Source: Selenomonadales bacterium 4137-cl (GTDB lineage: Bacteria > Bacillota > Negativicutes > Sporomusales > UBA7701). Taken from it: 64,000 bases of DNA. The DNA lies in NCBI GenBank assembly GCA_032334055.1, contig JAUOZS010000001.1, forward strand, positions 124,001-188,000. The letters run 5' to 3'. Both the position numbers and the translations under genes were made by a program. Positions 35,368 through 43,149 of this stretch are shown piece by piece. The notes under the pieces were generated by a model. That model was not told the DNA's origin. It made no database searches and was given only the letters and a program-made list of their open reading frames with translations. The stretch's first letter is position 1. The number at the start of each line of letters is the position of its first letter.

Positions 35368-35610
35368 CTATATTAAAGAAATCTTGATCCGACTGGCGTC
35401 GTCATGGCGGAGGGCGATCGTCGCCCCCCGCACCCCGTAGGCGGTGGGGTCGCCGGCGGGACTCTTGCGAATGCACTCCACGACCGTGCCCGGGATGATG
35501 CCGAGGTCGAGAATTCTTCTTTTGAGCAGGCCCGCCAGCTCGACGGAGTTGACCCGGCAGGCGGAGCCGACCGGCAAATCGGCGAGTGAAAGCCGTGCTG
35601 GACTGTTCAT
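35368..35610 (-). CDS. feoA: ferrous iron transport protein A
   Basis: This 80-residue SH3-like protein has the FeoA pattern: LADLPVGSACRV, then RRILDLGIIPGT and an IALRHDDASRI end. It is the first gene of the feoA-split feoB operon, with CAGGAGGAAGA before the ATG. Three TTAGC-type palindromes lie upstream. Confidence 0.92.
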   Translation of the reverse strand: MNSPARLSLADLPVGSACRVNSVELAGLLKRRILDLGIIPGTVVECIRKSPAGDPTAYGVRGATIALRHDDASRIKISLI

Positions 35611-35629
35611 GGCATCTTCCTCCTGTGAA

Positions 35630-35643
35630 TTAGCCTCAGCTAA
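35630..35643. promoter_or_regulatory. DtxR-type operator candidate 1
   Basis: A perfect palindrome TTAGC-CTCA-GCTAA lies 20 bases upstream of feoA. Half-sites of this type resemble operators of DtxR/IdeR-family regulators. Confidence 0.6.
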
Positions 35644-35664
35644 CAGTGATCGATAAATATGGCG

Positions 35665-35678
35665 TTAGTTTCCGCCAA
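35665..35678. promoter_or_regulatory. DtxR-type operator candidate 2 (imperfect)
   Basis: TTAGTTTCCGCCAA is a degenerate copy of the TTAGC-N4-GCTAA palindrome, between the two perfect copies. Confidence 0.4.
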
Positions 35679-35683
35679 CATAA

Positions 35684-35697
35684 TTAGCGGCAGCTAA
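35684..35697. promoter_or_regulatory. DtxR-type operator candidate 3
   Basis: A perfect palindrome TTAGC-GGCA-GCTAA. On the plus strand it overlaps the -35 position of a TATAAT box at 35707-35712. Confidence 0.6.
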
Positions 35698-35718
35698 CAC
35701 TCGATGTATAATATGGCC

Positions 35719-35879
35719 GGGGTTTTTGTTTTGCCACCGAGCAGAGAAATAATTGCGTAAGCCGGGCTTGCGGTATTTTGATCGTCGAGGGCGGCTACTG
35801 CCGGGGCCTGTCTTGGGCTGGATGGCGGTCGGTAAAATAACAACCCGTGTCACTCACGGGTTGTTATTTTACCTTTTTT
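35719..35879 (+). ncRNA. candidate small RNA (metal-responsive)
   Basis: A perfect plus-strand TATAAT at 35707-35712 is placed 17 bases from a weak -35 (TTAGCG) that overlaps DtxR-type operator 3. About 160 bases later a strong intrinsic terminator (35832-35879) closes the transcript. There is no convincing ORF on the plus strand. The unit would be a roughly 160-nt RNA under the same operator as feoA. The -35 is poor, so confidence is limited. Confidence 0.35.
35832..35879 (+). terminator. strong intrinsic terminator upstream of PSD-like gene
   Basis: An 18-bp stem (GTAAAATAACAACCCGTG with its complement), a 5-base loop, then a T run at 35874-35879. No annotated gene ends here on the plus strand, which is what suggests a small RNA upstream. 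Confidence 0.85.
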
Positions 35880-35968
35880 GCCGTTTCCCGCCGGCGGTGA
35901 CAGGTGTTGCCAAATGAAGGGTCGAAATAAATCCGTTGTTTTATATTACAGTTGAAGGAGGGGCTTTT

Positions 35969-37267
35969 ATGCCAAAAAAACGCTTTAACGCCACTTCAAT
36001 TTTTATCGTCGCCTTAACAATATTTACGGTTGCATTTTTCGCCGGCATCAAAAACGGGGAAGCCGCCGAGACCGTCAAAAAACATGCTCCCGATACAGAA
36101 GCGCTGATATCGATCGTCGAACACAATGCGGACATTAAACGCATGCTTATCCAATCGATCGAACAGGCAAGGCGGATTAATCCCGACAAGGAGACCAACC
36201 CGGCCCAGACTTTGGAGGAATACTACGATTACATCGATTGGGCGGCAACGGCCATGCCGTTCAATATCCTGCCCGCCGCGGAGCGTTACCCCAAAGTGTA
36301 CGAGAGTATCGACCAGAGCCTGGACTACTTTTATTTTCTTATCGACCAGCCGTTGGACGAACTCAGAGGGAAGGGTTATTACTACAACTCGCTTCAATAT
36401 GTGGAGCCATTCCGCTCCTGGATGATAATCTTCACGAAACATTGGGGCGAATATCTGAGTACGAAAGCTTCCTGGAATGAAGAGTTGTATAAAAAAGTTT
36501 GTGCCGATGAAAGATTCGGGATGAACAAAGGCTGGTATGAAAGCCCGGAAAAATGGTCAACCTTCAATGAATTCTTTGCCCGCCGGTTAAGCTCGCCGGC
36601 GGTCCGTCCCATCGCCGCGGCTATGAATGAGGCTGTCGTTGTTTCGCCGGCGGATTCCACGCCGCAGGGAGTATGGAAAATTGACAGGAACTCACGGATT
36701 GTGCAGCAGCAAGGCGTGCGGCTGAAATCGGCCAATTTCAATTCCGTAGCCGATATTCTGGGAAGGGACAGCGCTTATGCCGGCGAGTTCGCCAATGGCG
36801 TTTTGACGCACACTTTCCTGGATGTAAACGACTATCACCGTTATCATTTCCCGGTAAGCGGAACGGTCAAAGAGGTCCGCACCATTCTGGCCGATGACGC
36901 GGCGGGCGGTATCACCGTCTGGAACGAAAAGCTACGCAAGTATGTGCTGGAAGATCAAATTCCCGGCTGGCAGTCGATCGAAACCCGGGCCTGCGTTGTC
37001 ATCGACACGGATAACTACGGGTTGGTGGCTGTGTTGCCTATCGGTATGTCGCAGGTTTCGTCGGTGAACTTTGAAGAAAATGTCCGGGTCGGCGCAAAGG
37101 TCAAAAAAGGCGATCCGCTCGGGTACTTTTTGTTTGGCGGCTCGGATATCGTGATGATCTTCCAGCCGCAGGCGGGCTTCGAGTTTACCGCGCCCGCGCT
37201 TGACGCCGATTCGTATAAGCATATCTATATGGGCGAAGCTTACGGTATCATGCGCGGGGTCAAATAA
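35969..37267 (+). CDS. membrane-anchored phosphatidylserine decarboxylase-like protein
   Basis: This 432-residue protein has an N-terminal signal anchor (residues about 8-28). The C-terminal half has the PSD core: WSTFNEFFARRL, DVNDYHRYHFPVSG with its conserved histidines, and ARACVVIDTDNYG. The self-cleavage motif, LGST in proPSD, appears here as FGGSDIV; the serine that becomes pyruvoyl is present in GGS. An N-terminal domain of about 180 residues is extra. ATG 35969 follows AAGGAGGGGC. It may modify phospholipids or an unrelated acid. It stands alone between the two feo loci. Confidence 0.8.
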   Translation: MPKKRFNATSIFIVALTIFTVAFFAGIKNGEAAETVKKHAPDTEALISIVEHNADIKRMLIQSIEQARRINPDKETNPAQTLEEYYDYIDWAATAMPFNILPAAERYPKVYESIDQSLDYFYFLIDQPLDELRGKGYYYNSLQYVEPFRSWMIIFTKHWGEYLSTKASWNEELYKKVCADERFGMNKGWYESPEKWSTFNEFFARRLSSPAVRPIAAAMNEAVVVSPADSTPQGVWKIDRNSRIVQQQGVRLKSANFNSVADILGRDSAYAGEFANGVLTHTFLDVNDYHRYHFPVSGTVKEVRTILADDAAGGITVWNEKLRKYVLEDQIPGWQSIETRACVVIDTDNYGLVAVLPIGMSQVSSVNFEENVRVGAKVKKGDPLGYFLFGGSDIVMIFQPQAGFEFTAPALDADSYKHIYMGEAYGIMRGVK

Positions 37268-37321
37268 GCCGCCCGGCGCCGGCCTTGCTCCCGGCAATTA
37301 AATGGGAAGGTATCACGACGC

Positions 37322-37349
37322 AAACCCGGCACTTGTTGCCGGGTTTTTT
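37322..37349 (+). terminator. intrinsic terminator after PSD-like gene
   Basis: A 10-bp stem (AAACCCGGCA with TGCCGGGTTT), 5-base loop and TTTTTT. Confidence 0.9.
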
Positions 37350-37426
37350 GTCGGCGGTTGTACCGGTTTAAAAGGGAGACACTATGAATCGTAATTGCAA
37401 TAAGCGTATTATTTTGGCAGTAATCA

Positions 37427-37456
37427 TTGACAGGGGGAAGCGTGCATGTATATAAT
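37427..37456 (+). promoter_or_regulatory. consensus sigma-A promoter of second feo operon
   Basis: TTGACA and TATAAT, both perfect, are separated by 18 bases. The predicted start near 37463 coincides with a Fur box, as expected for Fur repression. Confidence 0.75.
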
Positions 37457-37462
37457 ATAAAT

Positions 37463-37481
37463 GATAATGATAATCAATATC
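37463..37481. promoter_or_regulatory. Fur box 1
   Basis: GATAATGATAATCAATATC matches the 19-base Fur consensus at 17 positions (my count) and overlaps the predicted transcript start of the feoA2-feoB2 operon. Confidence 0.75.
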
Positions 37482-37782
37482 ACTATATCGCGTAAGAAGT
37501 AATATTCGGCGAACATGATGGGAGGCGATCACTCGCTGTTTATTTGCTGTGGTAAATATCGCCCGGCAAGCGACCTGGCGGAAGCGAGACCGGGAGTTTG
37601 CGAAAAAGGCTGCCTGTAGGACACGCGTTCACGGTGTCGTATTCCCGGCCGGAGCTGCGGTGTTTGCCGCGCGTGCGTGTGATAGGGCTGGTGGACGGCC
37701 TCTCCAGACCGGGGAGGCGTCCGGAGCCAAGAATAAAGACGCATCATCCTTGAGGAAAGGATTTTTATTTAACCATGTAAAT
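37482..37782 (+). other. long 5' leader of feoA2-feoB2
   Basis: This is the first 300 bases of a leader of roughly 360 bases that starts at the consensus promoter. No credible gene is seen. A hairpin at 37686-37728 (GGCT, GGACG and GCCTC pairing with GAGGC, GTCC and AGCC) is the clearest structure. I could not match it to a known riboswitch consensus. Confidence 0.4.
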
Positions 37783-37801
37783 GATAATGAATATCAGTAT
37801 C
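37783..37801. promoter_or_regulatory. Fur box 2
   Basis: GATAATGAATATCAGTATC matches the Fur consensus at 16 of 19 positions (my count). It lies just before the AAAGGAGG of feoA2, at the end of the leader. Confidence 0.65.
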
Positions 37802-37822
37802 AAAAAAACAAAGGAGGTTACT

Positions 37823-38053
37823 ATGAATCGGACTCTTAACCAATTGAGCCCCGGGGAGAGGGGCGTGGTGACGAAGGTGCAGGGAAGCGGGCCGGTGAAG
37901 CGGCGGATCGTGGATATGGGGCTTGTCGCCGGTACCACGGTCCAGGTTCAGAAGTTCGCCCCGCTGGGCGACCCGATGGAGATCAAGGTGAAAAACTTCA
38001 ATCTTTCCCTGCGCAAGGCGGAGGCCGCCCTGATAGAAGTGCGGACCGATTGA
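37823..38053 (+). CDS. feoA: ferrous iron transport protein A (second copy)
   Basis: This 76-residue FeoA protein has LSPGERGVVTKVQG, then RRIVDMGLVAGTTV and the NLSLRKAEAALI end. ATG 37823 follows AAAGGAGGTTACT. It opens an operon with full-length feoB at 38112. It is divergent in sequence from the FeoA at 35368. Confidence 0.92.
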   Translation: MNRTLNQLSPGERGVVTKVQGSGPVKRRIVDMGLVAGTTVQVQKFAPLGDPMEIKVKNFNLSLRKAEAALIEVRTD

Positions 38054-38111
38054 CAGGCGGCTTGGCACTTATAAGTTAGTGGCGCTTATATATTGTTTAG
38101 GAGGCTGAATA

Positions 38112-40463
38112 ATGGCGACGGAAAATTTGACGGTGGCTTTGGCGGGCAACCCCAACTCCGGCAAGACCACTATATTTAACAATATCACCGGTGCGCGCCA
38201 GCATGTGGGCAATTACCCCGGTGTGACGGTGGAGAGGCGGGAGGGTTTACGCCGGTTTGACGGCAAGGACCTGCTGCTCGTGGATCTGCCCGGCACTTAT
38301 AGCCTGACGGCCCACTCGCTGGATGAGTTGGTGGCGCGAAACGTCATTATCAATGACAAGCCCGATATTATCGTAAATATCCTCGACGCTTCAAACATGG
38401 AACGCAATCTTTATCTGGCGGTGCAGCTCCTGGAGCTTGAACGGCCGGTGGTGCTGGCGTTGAATATGACGGATGTGGCCGAGAAGATGGGCCTCAAGAT
38501 CGACGATGCGCTGTTAAGCCGCAAACTGGGCATTGCCGTGGTACGCACGGTGGGTAACCGCAACCGGGGCACGGACGATCTTCTCAAGACGGTGGTCGAC
38601 GCCGCCGCGGAGAACGAACGGCAGCCGTTTACGCTGTATTACGGCCCGGAAATAGAGGCCAAGATCGAAGCGGTGGCCGGTGCTCTTGCAGCCCTGACCG
38701 AGATAAAGTATCCCCTGCGGTGGCTGGCGATCAAGCTGCTGGAAAACGACCGGGATGTCAACCGGGCGATCGGCCTTATGCCGGGCGGGGAGGAGATTAT
38801 CGCCAAAGTTGAAAACGCAAGGGCTGACCTTAAGGCAGTATTCGCCGATGACCCCGAGCTTGTCATCGCCGAGCGCCGCTACCAGTTCGTCGGCGAAGTC
38901 TATCGCGAAGTGGCTGTTTCCCGGCAAGAGTTGTCGAGGACGGCTTCGGACAAAATCGACGATATCCTGACCCACCGTGTGTTCGGGCTGCCGATCTTTT
39001 TCGGCGTCATGTGGCTGCTGTTCAACGTTGTTTTCACCGTCGGCGCCTATCCGCAGGGCTGGATCGAGGACAGCGTGGCATGGCTGGGCGAAATGGCCGG
39101 CCAGTACATGGCCGGCGGCGATCTGAAGTCGCTGGCGGTCGACGGTATAATCGGCGGCGTTGGTGGCGTGCTGGTCTTTCTCCCCAATGTTATTCTCCTG
39201 TTTTTGGGGATTGCTTTGCTGGAGGATACGGGCTACATGGCGCGAGCGGCTTTCGTAATGGACCGGGTCATGCGGGCGGTGGGCCTGCACGGCAAGTCGT
39301 TCATCCCTCTCCTGGTAGGCTTCGGCTGCAGCGTGCCTGCGATCATGGGTACCCGCACCCTGGAGAATCCCCGCGACCGGATGGTTACCATCCTTGTCGC
39401 GCCGCTGATGAGCTGCAGCGCGCGGCTGCCCGTCTACACCCTGCTGACCGCCGCTTTCTTCTCCAAAGAGATCGCCGGCACCGTCCTGTTCTCGGTCTAT
39501 TTCGTCGGCATCGCCCTGGCGGTCGGGATGGCGTTCGTTTTCCGCAAGCTGCTTTTCCCCGGCGCCACGGAAGCATTTATGATGGAGATGCCGCCCTATC
39601 ACCTGCCGACGCTGCGCAGTATTCTCACCCATATGTGGGAGCGGAGCGTGCTGTACCTGAAAAAGGCCGGTACGCTGATTCTGGCGGCGTCGATTCTCGT
39701 TTGGTTCGCGACCAACTACCCCGTCGACGTGAAGTACAGTAAGGATTACGAGCAAGCGAAGGCGCAGGTCGAGGAGAAGTTCTCCGTCCAGGCAGCCGCT
39801 GAAGCGCTGGCGCCGCTCAAGCTCGAAAAACCGGAGGACAACGCGGCTTTCGCGGCGTTGCTCGGCGAGATCACCGCTCTCCATGCGAACCATCAGGCTG
39901 AGGACGCCGACAAGGCGGCCGCCGAAGCGGCGATAACCGCCAAACTGGCCCAGCTTGAACAGACCCGGAGCGAAATTTATCCGTACGCGCTGCGTTACTT
40001 TGAGCTGGAACAGCAGAAAAAGGGCGATACCGACAAGCTCAACAAGGAACAGGCCGGCGAGAAGCTGGCCGGAAGCTACGCCGGACGCCTCGGAAAGGCG
40101 ATCGATCCGGTCATCGCCCCGCTGGGGTTCGACTGGAAAATCGGCGTCGGGCTGATATCGGCGATGGCCGCCAAAGAGGTGTTGGTCAGCACGCTTGGCA
40201 CAATTTACAGCGTGGGTGAGGTGGAGGACGATTCGTCGTCCCTGCAGGAAGCGCTGGCCGCCGACCCTGCCTTCAGCCCGTTGGTGGCTTATGCGCTGAT
40301 GGTCTTCACGCTGATCTATTCGCCCTGCCTGGCGGCGCTGGCGGTGCTGCGCCGGGAAACCAACTCGTGGAAATGGACCGCCTTCAGTTTCACCTATTCC
40401 ACCGCCTTGGCATGGGTAATCGCCCTGGTTATTTACCAGACGGGTTCCATGCTGGGATACTAG
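38112..40463 (+). CDS. feoB: ferrous iron transporter B (full length)
   Basis: This 783-residue protein has the G domain at the N-terminus (GNPNSGKTT at residues 12-20, DLPGTYS, NMTD), the GDI region, and two gate repeats with LVGFGCSVPAIMGTRTL and PLMSCSARLPVYTLL. A charged, helical insertion of about 110 residues (near 540-650) sits between two membrane blocks. It is the main Fe(II) transporter of the Fur-box operon. ATG 38112 follows TTTAGGAGGCTGAATA. Confidence 0.95.
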   Translation: MATENLTVALAGNPNSGKTTIFNNITGARQHVGNYPGVTVERREGLRRFDGKDLLLVDLPGTYSLTAHSLDELVARNVIINDKPDIIVNILDASNMERNLYLAVQLLELERPVVLALNMTDVAEKMGLKIDDALLSRKLGIAVVRTVGNRNRGTDDLLKTVVDAAAENERQPFTLYYGPEIEAKIEAVAGALAALTEIKYPLRWLAIKLLENDRDVNRAIGLMPGGEEIIAKVENARADLKAVFADDPELVIAERRYQFVGEVYREVAVSRQELSRTASDKIDDILTHRVFGLPIFFGVMWLLFNVVFTVGAYPQGWIEDSVAWLGEMAGQYMAGGDLKSLAVDGIIGGVGGVLVFLPNVILLFLGIALLEDTGYMARAAFVMDRVMRAVGLHGKSFIPLLVGFGCSVPAIMGTRTLENPRDRMVTILVAPLMSCSARLPVYTLLTAAFFSKEIAGTVLFSVYFVGIALAVGMAFVFRKLLFPGATEAFMMEMPPYHLPTLRSILTHMWERSVLYLKKAGTLILAASILVWFATNYPVDVKYSKDYEQAKAQVEEKFSVQAAAEALAPLKLEKPEDNAAFAALLGEITALHANHQAEDADKAAAEAAITAKLAQLEQTRSEIYPYALRYFELEQQKKGDTDKLNKEQAGEKLAGSYAGRLGKAIDPVIAPLGFDWKIGVGLISAMAAKEVLVSTLGTIYSVGEVEDDSSSLQEALAADPAFSPLVAYALMVFTLIYSPCLAALAVLRRETNSWKWTAFSFTYSTALAWVIALVIYQTGSMLGY

Positions 40464-40550
40464 CGGCCCGCGCGTATTACGGCCGGCCGCCCGGAGAAGG
40501 AGATTCTTCTGCCGGTTATCGATATTGTGCGTCATCAAGAGGAGGGCAAT

Positions 40551-40841
40551 ATGTCTGTTGTCATCGTCGGCGGGGACTATCTGGGCGGGATTGAAAAGAA
40601 CCTTTATTCCCTGGGAGTCACGGAATTGGTGCATATTTCCGGCCGGAAAGCTCTCGAAAGGAACAAAATCAGTTTGCCCAAGGCCACTGCTTTTGTTCTG
40701 GTGTTGACCGACTACGTCAATCACGGCACCGCCCAGAACGTGAAGACGCTGGCCAAAGCCCGGTCGATACCGGTGGTGTTCGCCAAACGGTCCTGGCGGG
40801 CCGTCGAGGAAAAGCTGAAAGCAAGCAAGTATATAAATTGA
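40551..40841 (+). CDS. DUF2325 family protein
   Basis: This 96-residue protein begins MSVVIVGGDYLGGIEKNLYSLG and has ATAFVLVLTDYVNHG and the SIPVVFAKRSW end, which fit DUF2325. The family is small, soluble and of unknown function. It is placed between feoB2 and a Cys-rich FeoB-associated peptide, so it may assist iron transport. ATG 40551 follows AGGAGGGCAAT. Confidence 0.8.
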   Translation: MSVVIVGGDYLGGIEKNLYSLGVTELVHISGRKALERNKISLPKATAFVLVLTDYVNHGTAQNVKTLAKARSIPVVFAKRSWRAVEEKLKASKYIN

Positions 40842-40862
40842 AGCTGTGAAGGAGGTGTTAGT

Positions 40863-41024
40863 ATGGAAACGATGGTCTTAACCGGTGTTGGCGCAGCGGC
40901 CCTCGGCTATGTGGTTTACGTAGCCTGGCGGGGCGCGAGCGGCAAATCCGCCTGCGCCTGCGGCAGCGATTGCCGCAAAGCGGGCGGGAGTTGCCAGTGC
41001 GGCCCTGAGAGCCGGACGAAGTAA
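40863..41024 (+). CDS. FeoB-associated Cys-rich membrane protein
   Basis: This 53-residue peptide has one transmembrane helix (residues 5-23) and a short cytosolic tail with five cysteines (CAC, C, CQC). FeoB-associated Cys-rich membrane proteins have this size, topology and location after feoB. The role may be to accept or sense iron (inference from the family). ATG 40863 follows AAGGAGGTGTTAGT. Confidence 0.85.
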   Translation: METMVLTGVGAAALGYVVYVAWRGASGKSACACGSDCRKAGGSCQCGPESRTK

Positions 41025-41069
41025 CCTGTTGTTATGCTAATCAGGCATATTTTGATCGAGGGGTGTTGT

Positions 41070-42026
41070 ATGAGAAAGACGGTTGCAGTTATGGTGGCAG
41101 GGTTGATTATGGCTGCGGCGCCGGCGGCGTCTGCGGAGCCGGTAAAGCTGAGCGGCGACGCGGCGGTCAAGTATCAGCGGAAAACGGCGGACGGCGACCC
41201 GACCGCGTCCGGGGCGATTTATACCCTGAAACTGATGAGTGAGGCTGAACTGGGCGACGGTTGGTCGCTGTACGCCCGTCTCGGGGCGCAGAGTGTGACC
41301 GCCCCGACGCTCGCGGATTTCAACATCGCGCCTGAGGTTTACGGGGAGAGTAAGAAATCGGTGGTCGCCATCGATCAGTTCGGGCTGAACTATAAGACTG
41401 ATAAACTGACTTACAAGCTGGGCCGCCAGGACGCCGGCGTGGGGACGACCACGCTGCTTTACCACCGGGCGGATTCGAAAATCGGCAAGAAGGTGTTCGT
41501 GGACGGCCTTTCCGTCGCCGGCACCGTCGGCATTGTCGACATAGCGGCGCTCGCGGCGCGGGAGGATAATCCCGCCGGGTCGTACAAGAACAATGTCTAT
41601 GCCGTCAGGGCCGGGATTAACCCGGTGGAGAATTTCAACTGGGGGGTCACGCTGGGGCGCTTCCGGGGAGAAACGGAAAGCACCAACCACTGGGCGGTGG
41701 ACGGCACTTATAAGTTCGGCAAGAGCAGCCTGACGGCTGAATACACGAAGGCGAGCAGCAGTACGGCCAACAAGGCGTACGCCGTTGTGCTGAGCTATGA
41801 TTTCGATGACAAGACCTCCGCCTCCGTCACCGGTTTCCGGGTCGAGGAGTTCGGCTCGATGGGCGGCCAGAGCGAGTATGACGCCAACAACCGCGGTATC
41901 CATTACGCCATCACCCGCAAGCTGAGAGAAAACGCCGGCCTGGAGCTTGTTTTCAAGGACCAGAAAACGATCAGCGGCGGACAAAAGAATACTTCGTTCG
42001 AGGCAACCGTCAGTTATTCGTTCTGA
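41070..42026 (+). CDS. putative outer-membrane porin
   Basis: This 318-residue protein has a signal peptide (MRKTVAVMVAGLIMAAAPAA, cleaved near ASA) and repeated amphipathic strands. It ends in VSYSF with the terminal aromatic residue needed for BAM insertion. It could be a diffusion channel for small ions or metal complexes. ATG 41070 follows CGAGGGGTG. It is the last gene after the feo cluster and ends at a terminator. Confidence 0.8.
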   Translation: MRKTVAVMVAGLIMAAAPAASAEPVKLSGDAAVKYQRKTADGDPTASGAIYTLKLMSEAELGDGWSLYARLGAQSVTAPTLADFNIAPEVYGESKKSVVAIDQFGLNYKTDKLTYKLGRQDAGVGTTTLLYHRADSKIGKKVFVDGLSVAGTVGIVDIAALAAREDNPAGSYKNNVYAVRAGINPVENFNWGVTLGRFRGETESTNHWAVDGTYKFGKSSLTAEYTKASSSTANKAYAVVLSYDFDDKTSASVTGFRVEEFGSMGGQSEYDANNRGIHYAITRKLRENAGLELVFKDQKTISGGQKNTSFEATVSYSF

Positions 42027-42039
42027 TTGATGTGTTTTT

Positions 42040-42092
42040 GCAGCCGGTGATCGCGAGCCATTATTCGTGCTCGTTGATCCCCGGCTGCTTTT
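42040..42092 (+). terminator. intrinsic terminator after porin
   Basis: An 8-bp outer stem (GCAGCCGG with CCGGCTGC) encloses inner paired GATC and GAGC blocks and is followed by TTTT. Confidence 0.8.
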
Positions 42093-42123
42093 CAGTGAGG
42101 CAGCCCCGGAAGGGAGGTGTGGC

Positions 42124-42166
42124 AAGCAAGAGAGGCTAAAGATTTGATCTTCAGCCTCTCTTGCTT
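42124..42166. terminator. long hairpin between convergent genes
   Basis: A stem of about 18 bp (AAGCAAGAGAGGCT with its complement, extended by AAGAT/ATCTT) lies between the porin and the RTX gene. It lacks a strong T run, but could terminate or stabilise both transcripts. Confidence 0.6.
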
Positions 42167-42247
42167 ACGGGACCCGAAAAATGTTCGCGGTTTCTTTGTC
42201 GTTCGTGCATGGCCGGTACTATTTGGGAACAGGGATGACCGCTGTTG

Positions 42248-43120
42248 CTATACTGCCAGCCAGCCCAGTTGGCCGTTGGACTGGGTGACTTTGTAGCTTT
42301 GGCCGAATTCGGCGACAAAGGTAAAGGTGTTGGCGGCGTCGGCATTGTTGTTCCAGTCTTTGATCGTCAGTGAGTTGGCGTTGTCGTAGCCGATCACCAG
42401 GTCGTCGCCGGACAGGCTCAGGTCGAAAAGGTCGTGTTTGGTGTTGTAGAACACGACATTATCCTGGCTGTCGCCGAAGATTGTATCAAGGCCGTCGGAC
42501 CTTCCCCAGATATAGTAGTCTTCGCCGAGGCCGCCCGTCAGGGTGTCGTCTCCCGAACCGCCCCAGAGGACGTCGCTGCCTTCGCCCCCGTAGAGGACGT
42601 CGTTGCCGCTACCGCCGCCCAGCATGTCGCTGCCGTCGTCGCCGGAGAGGATGTCGTCGCCGGCGCCGGTGTAGAGGATGTCGTTGCTGTCGCCGCCGTA
42701 AAGCGTGTCCCGGCCGTCGCCGCTGACGACGATATCGCTGCCGAGGCCCGCGAGGACGGTCTTGTCGCCGTGGAAGCCGGCGACGATGAGGTCGGAGCCG
42801 GCGCCGCCGTCGATGTAGTCGGCGCCGTTGCCGCCGTAGACGATGTCGCTGCCGTCGCCGGAGAAGATGGTGTCGTTGTTGTTGCCGGCGATAATGATGT
42901 CAGCCCCGCCACCGCTGTGTACGGTGTTGTTGCCGTTGCCGGTGAAGATCAGGTCCTTGCCGGCGCTGCCCTCGACCGTGTCGTTGCCGCCGAAGCCGAT
43001 CATCACGTGTTTGACGTTGAAGATGTTGACCTTGTCGAGGATTTCGCCGACATTGTATTTTTTCGCCAGTTCGTTACCATTTAAGAAGTTGATCACTTTG
43101 TCGATATCGATGTTTATCAT
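42248..43120 (-). CDS. RTX calcium-binding repeat protein
   Basis: This 290-residue protein has about 50 residues of non-repeat N-terminus, then many tandem glycine-aspartate nonapeptides (GGNGADYIDGGAGSD style, GGSGDDTLTGG) to about residue 215, and a DUF-like C-terminal tail. Such repeats form Ca2+-bound beta-rolls and mark type I secretion substrates. No N-terminal signal peptide is present, as expected. ATG 43120 follows TTAGGAGGTGCAC. The nearby T1SS genes are the likely exporter. Confidence 0.88.
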   Translation of the reverse strand: MINIDIDKVINFLNGNELAKKYNVGEILDKVNIFNVKHVMIGFGGNDTVEGSAGKDLIFTGNGNNTVHSGGGADIIIAGNNNDTIFSGDGSDIVYGGNGADYIDGGAGSDLIVAGFHGDKTVLAGLGSDIVVSGDGRDTLYGGDSNDILYTGAGDDILSGDDGSDMLGGGSGNDVLYGGEGSDVLWGGSGDDTLTGGLGEDYYIWGRSDGLDTIFGDSQDNVVFYNTKHDLFDLSLSGDDLVIGYDNANSLTIKDWNNNADAANTFTFVAEFGQSYKVTQSNGQLGWLAV

Positions 43121-43131
43121 TGTGCACCTCC

Positions 43132-43149
43132 TAAGACTATTTCGTCTTA
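43132..43149. promoter_or_regulatory. inverted repeat before RTX gene
   Basis: TAAGAC-N6-GTCTTA lies directly beside the AGGAGG of the RTX mRNA. It could be a binding site for the adjacent response regulator or a translational hairpin. Confidence 0.35.

Noticed and set aside
35665..35853. 62-codon minus-strand ORF upstream of feoA
   Set aside because: It covers the operators and terminator and has no binding site.
37383..37454. 23-codon ORF beginning MNRN before the feoA2 promoter
   Set aside because: It lies upstream of the predicted transcript start and overlaps the promoter boxes.
37549..37839. 96-codon ORF in the feoA2 leader
   Set aside because: Basic, low-complexity translation, no binding site, overlaps Fur box 2 and the feoA2 start.
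38514..40724. 736-codon ORF antisense to feoB2
   Set aside because: The sense frame is a full FeoB with all motifs. The antisense ORF is an effect of high GC content.
42248..43120. RTX repeats as a DNA repeat or CRISPR array
   Set aside because: The periodicity is coding (27-base nonapeptide units) with no identical direct repeats or unique spacers.
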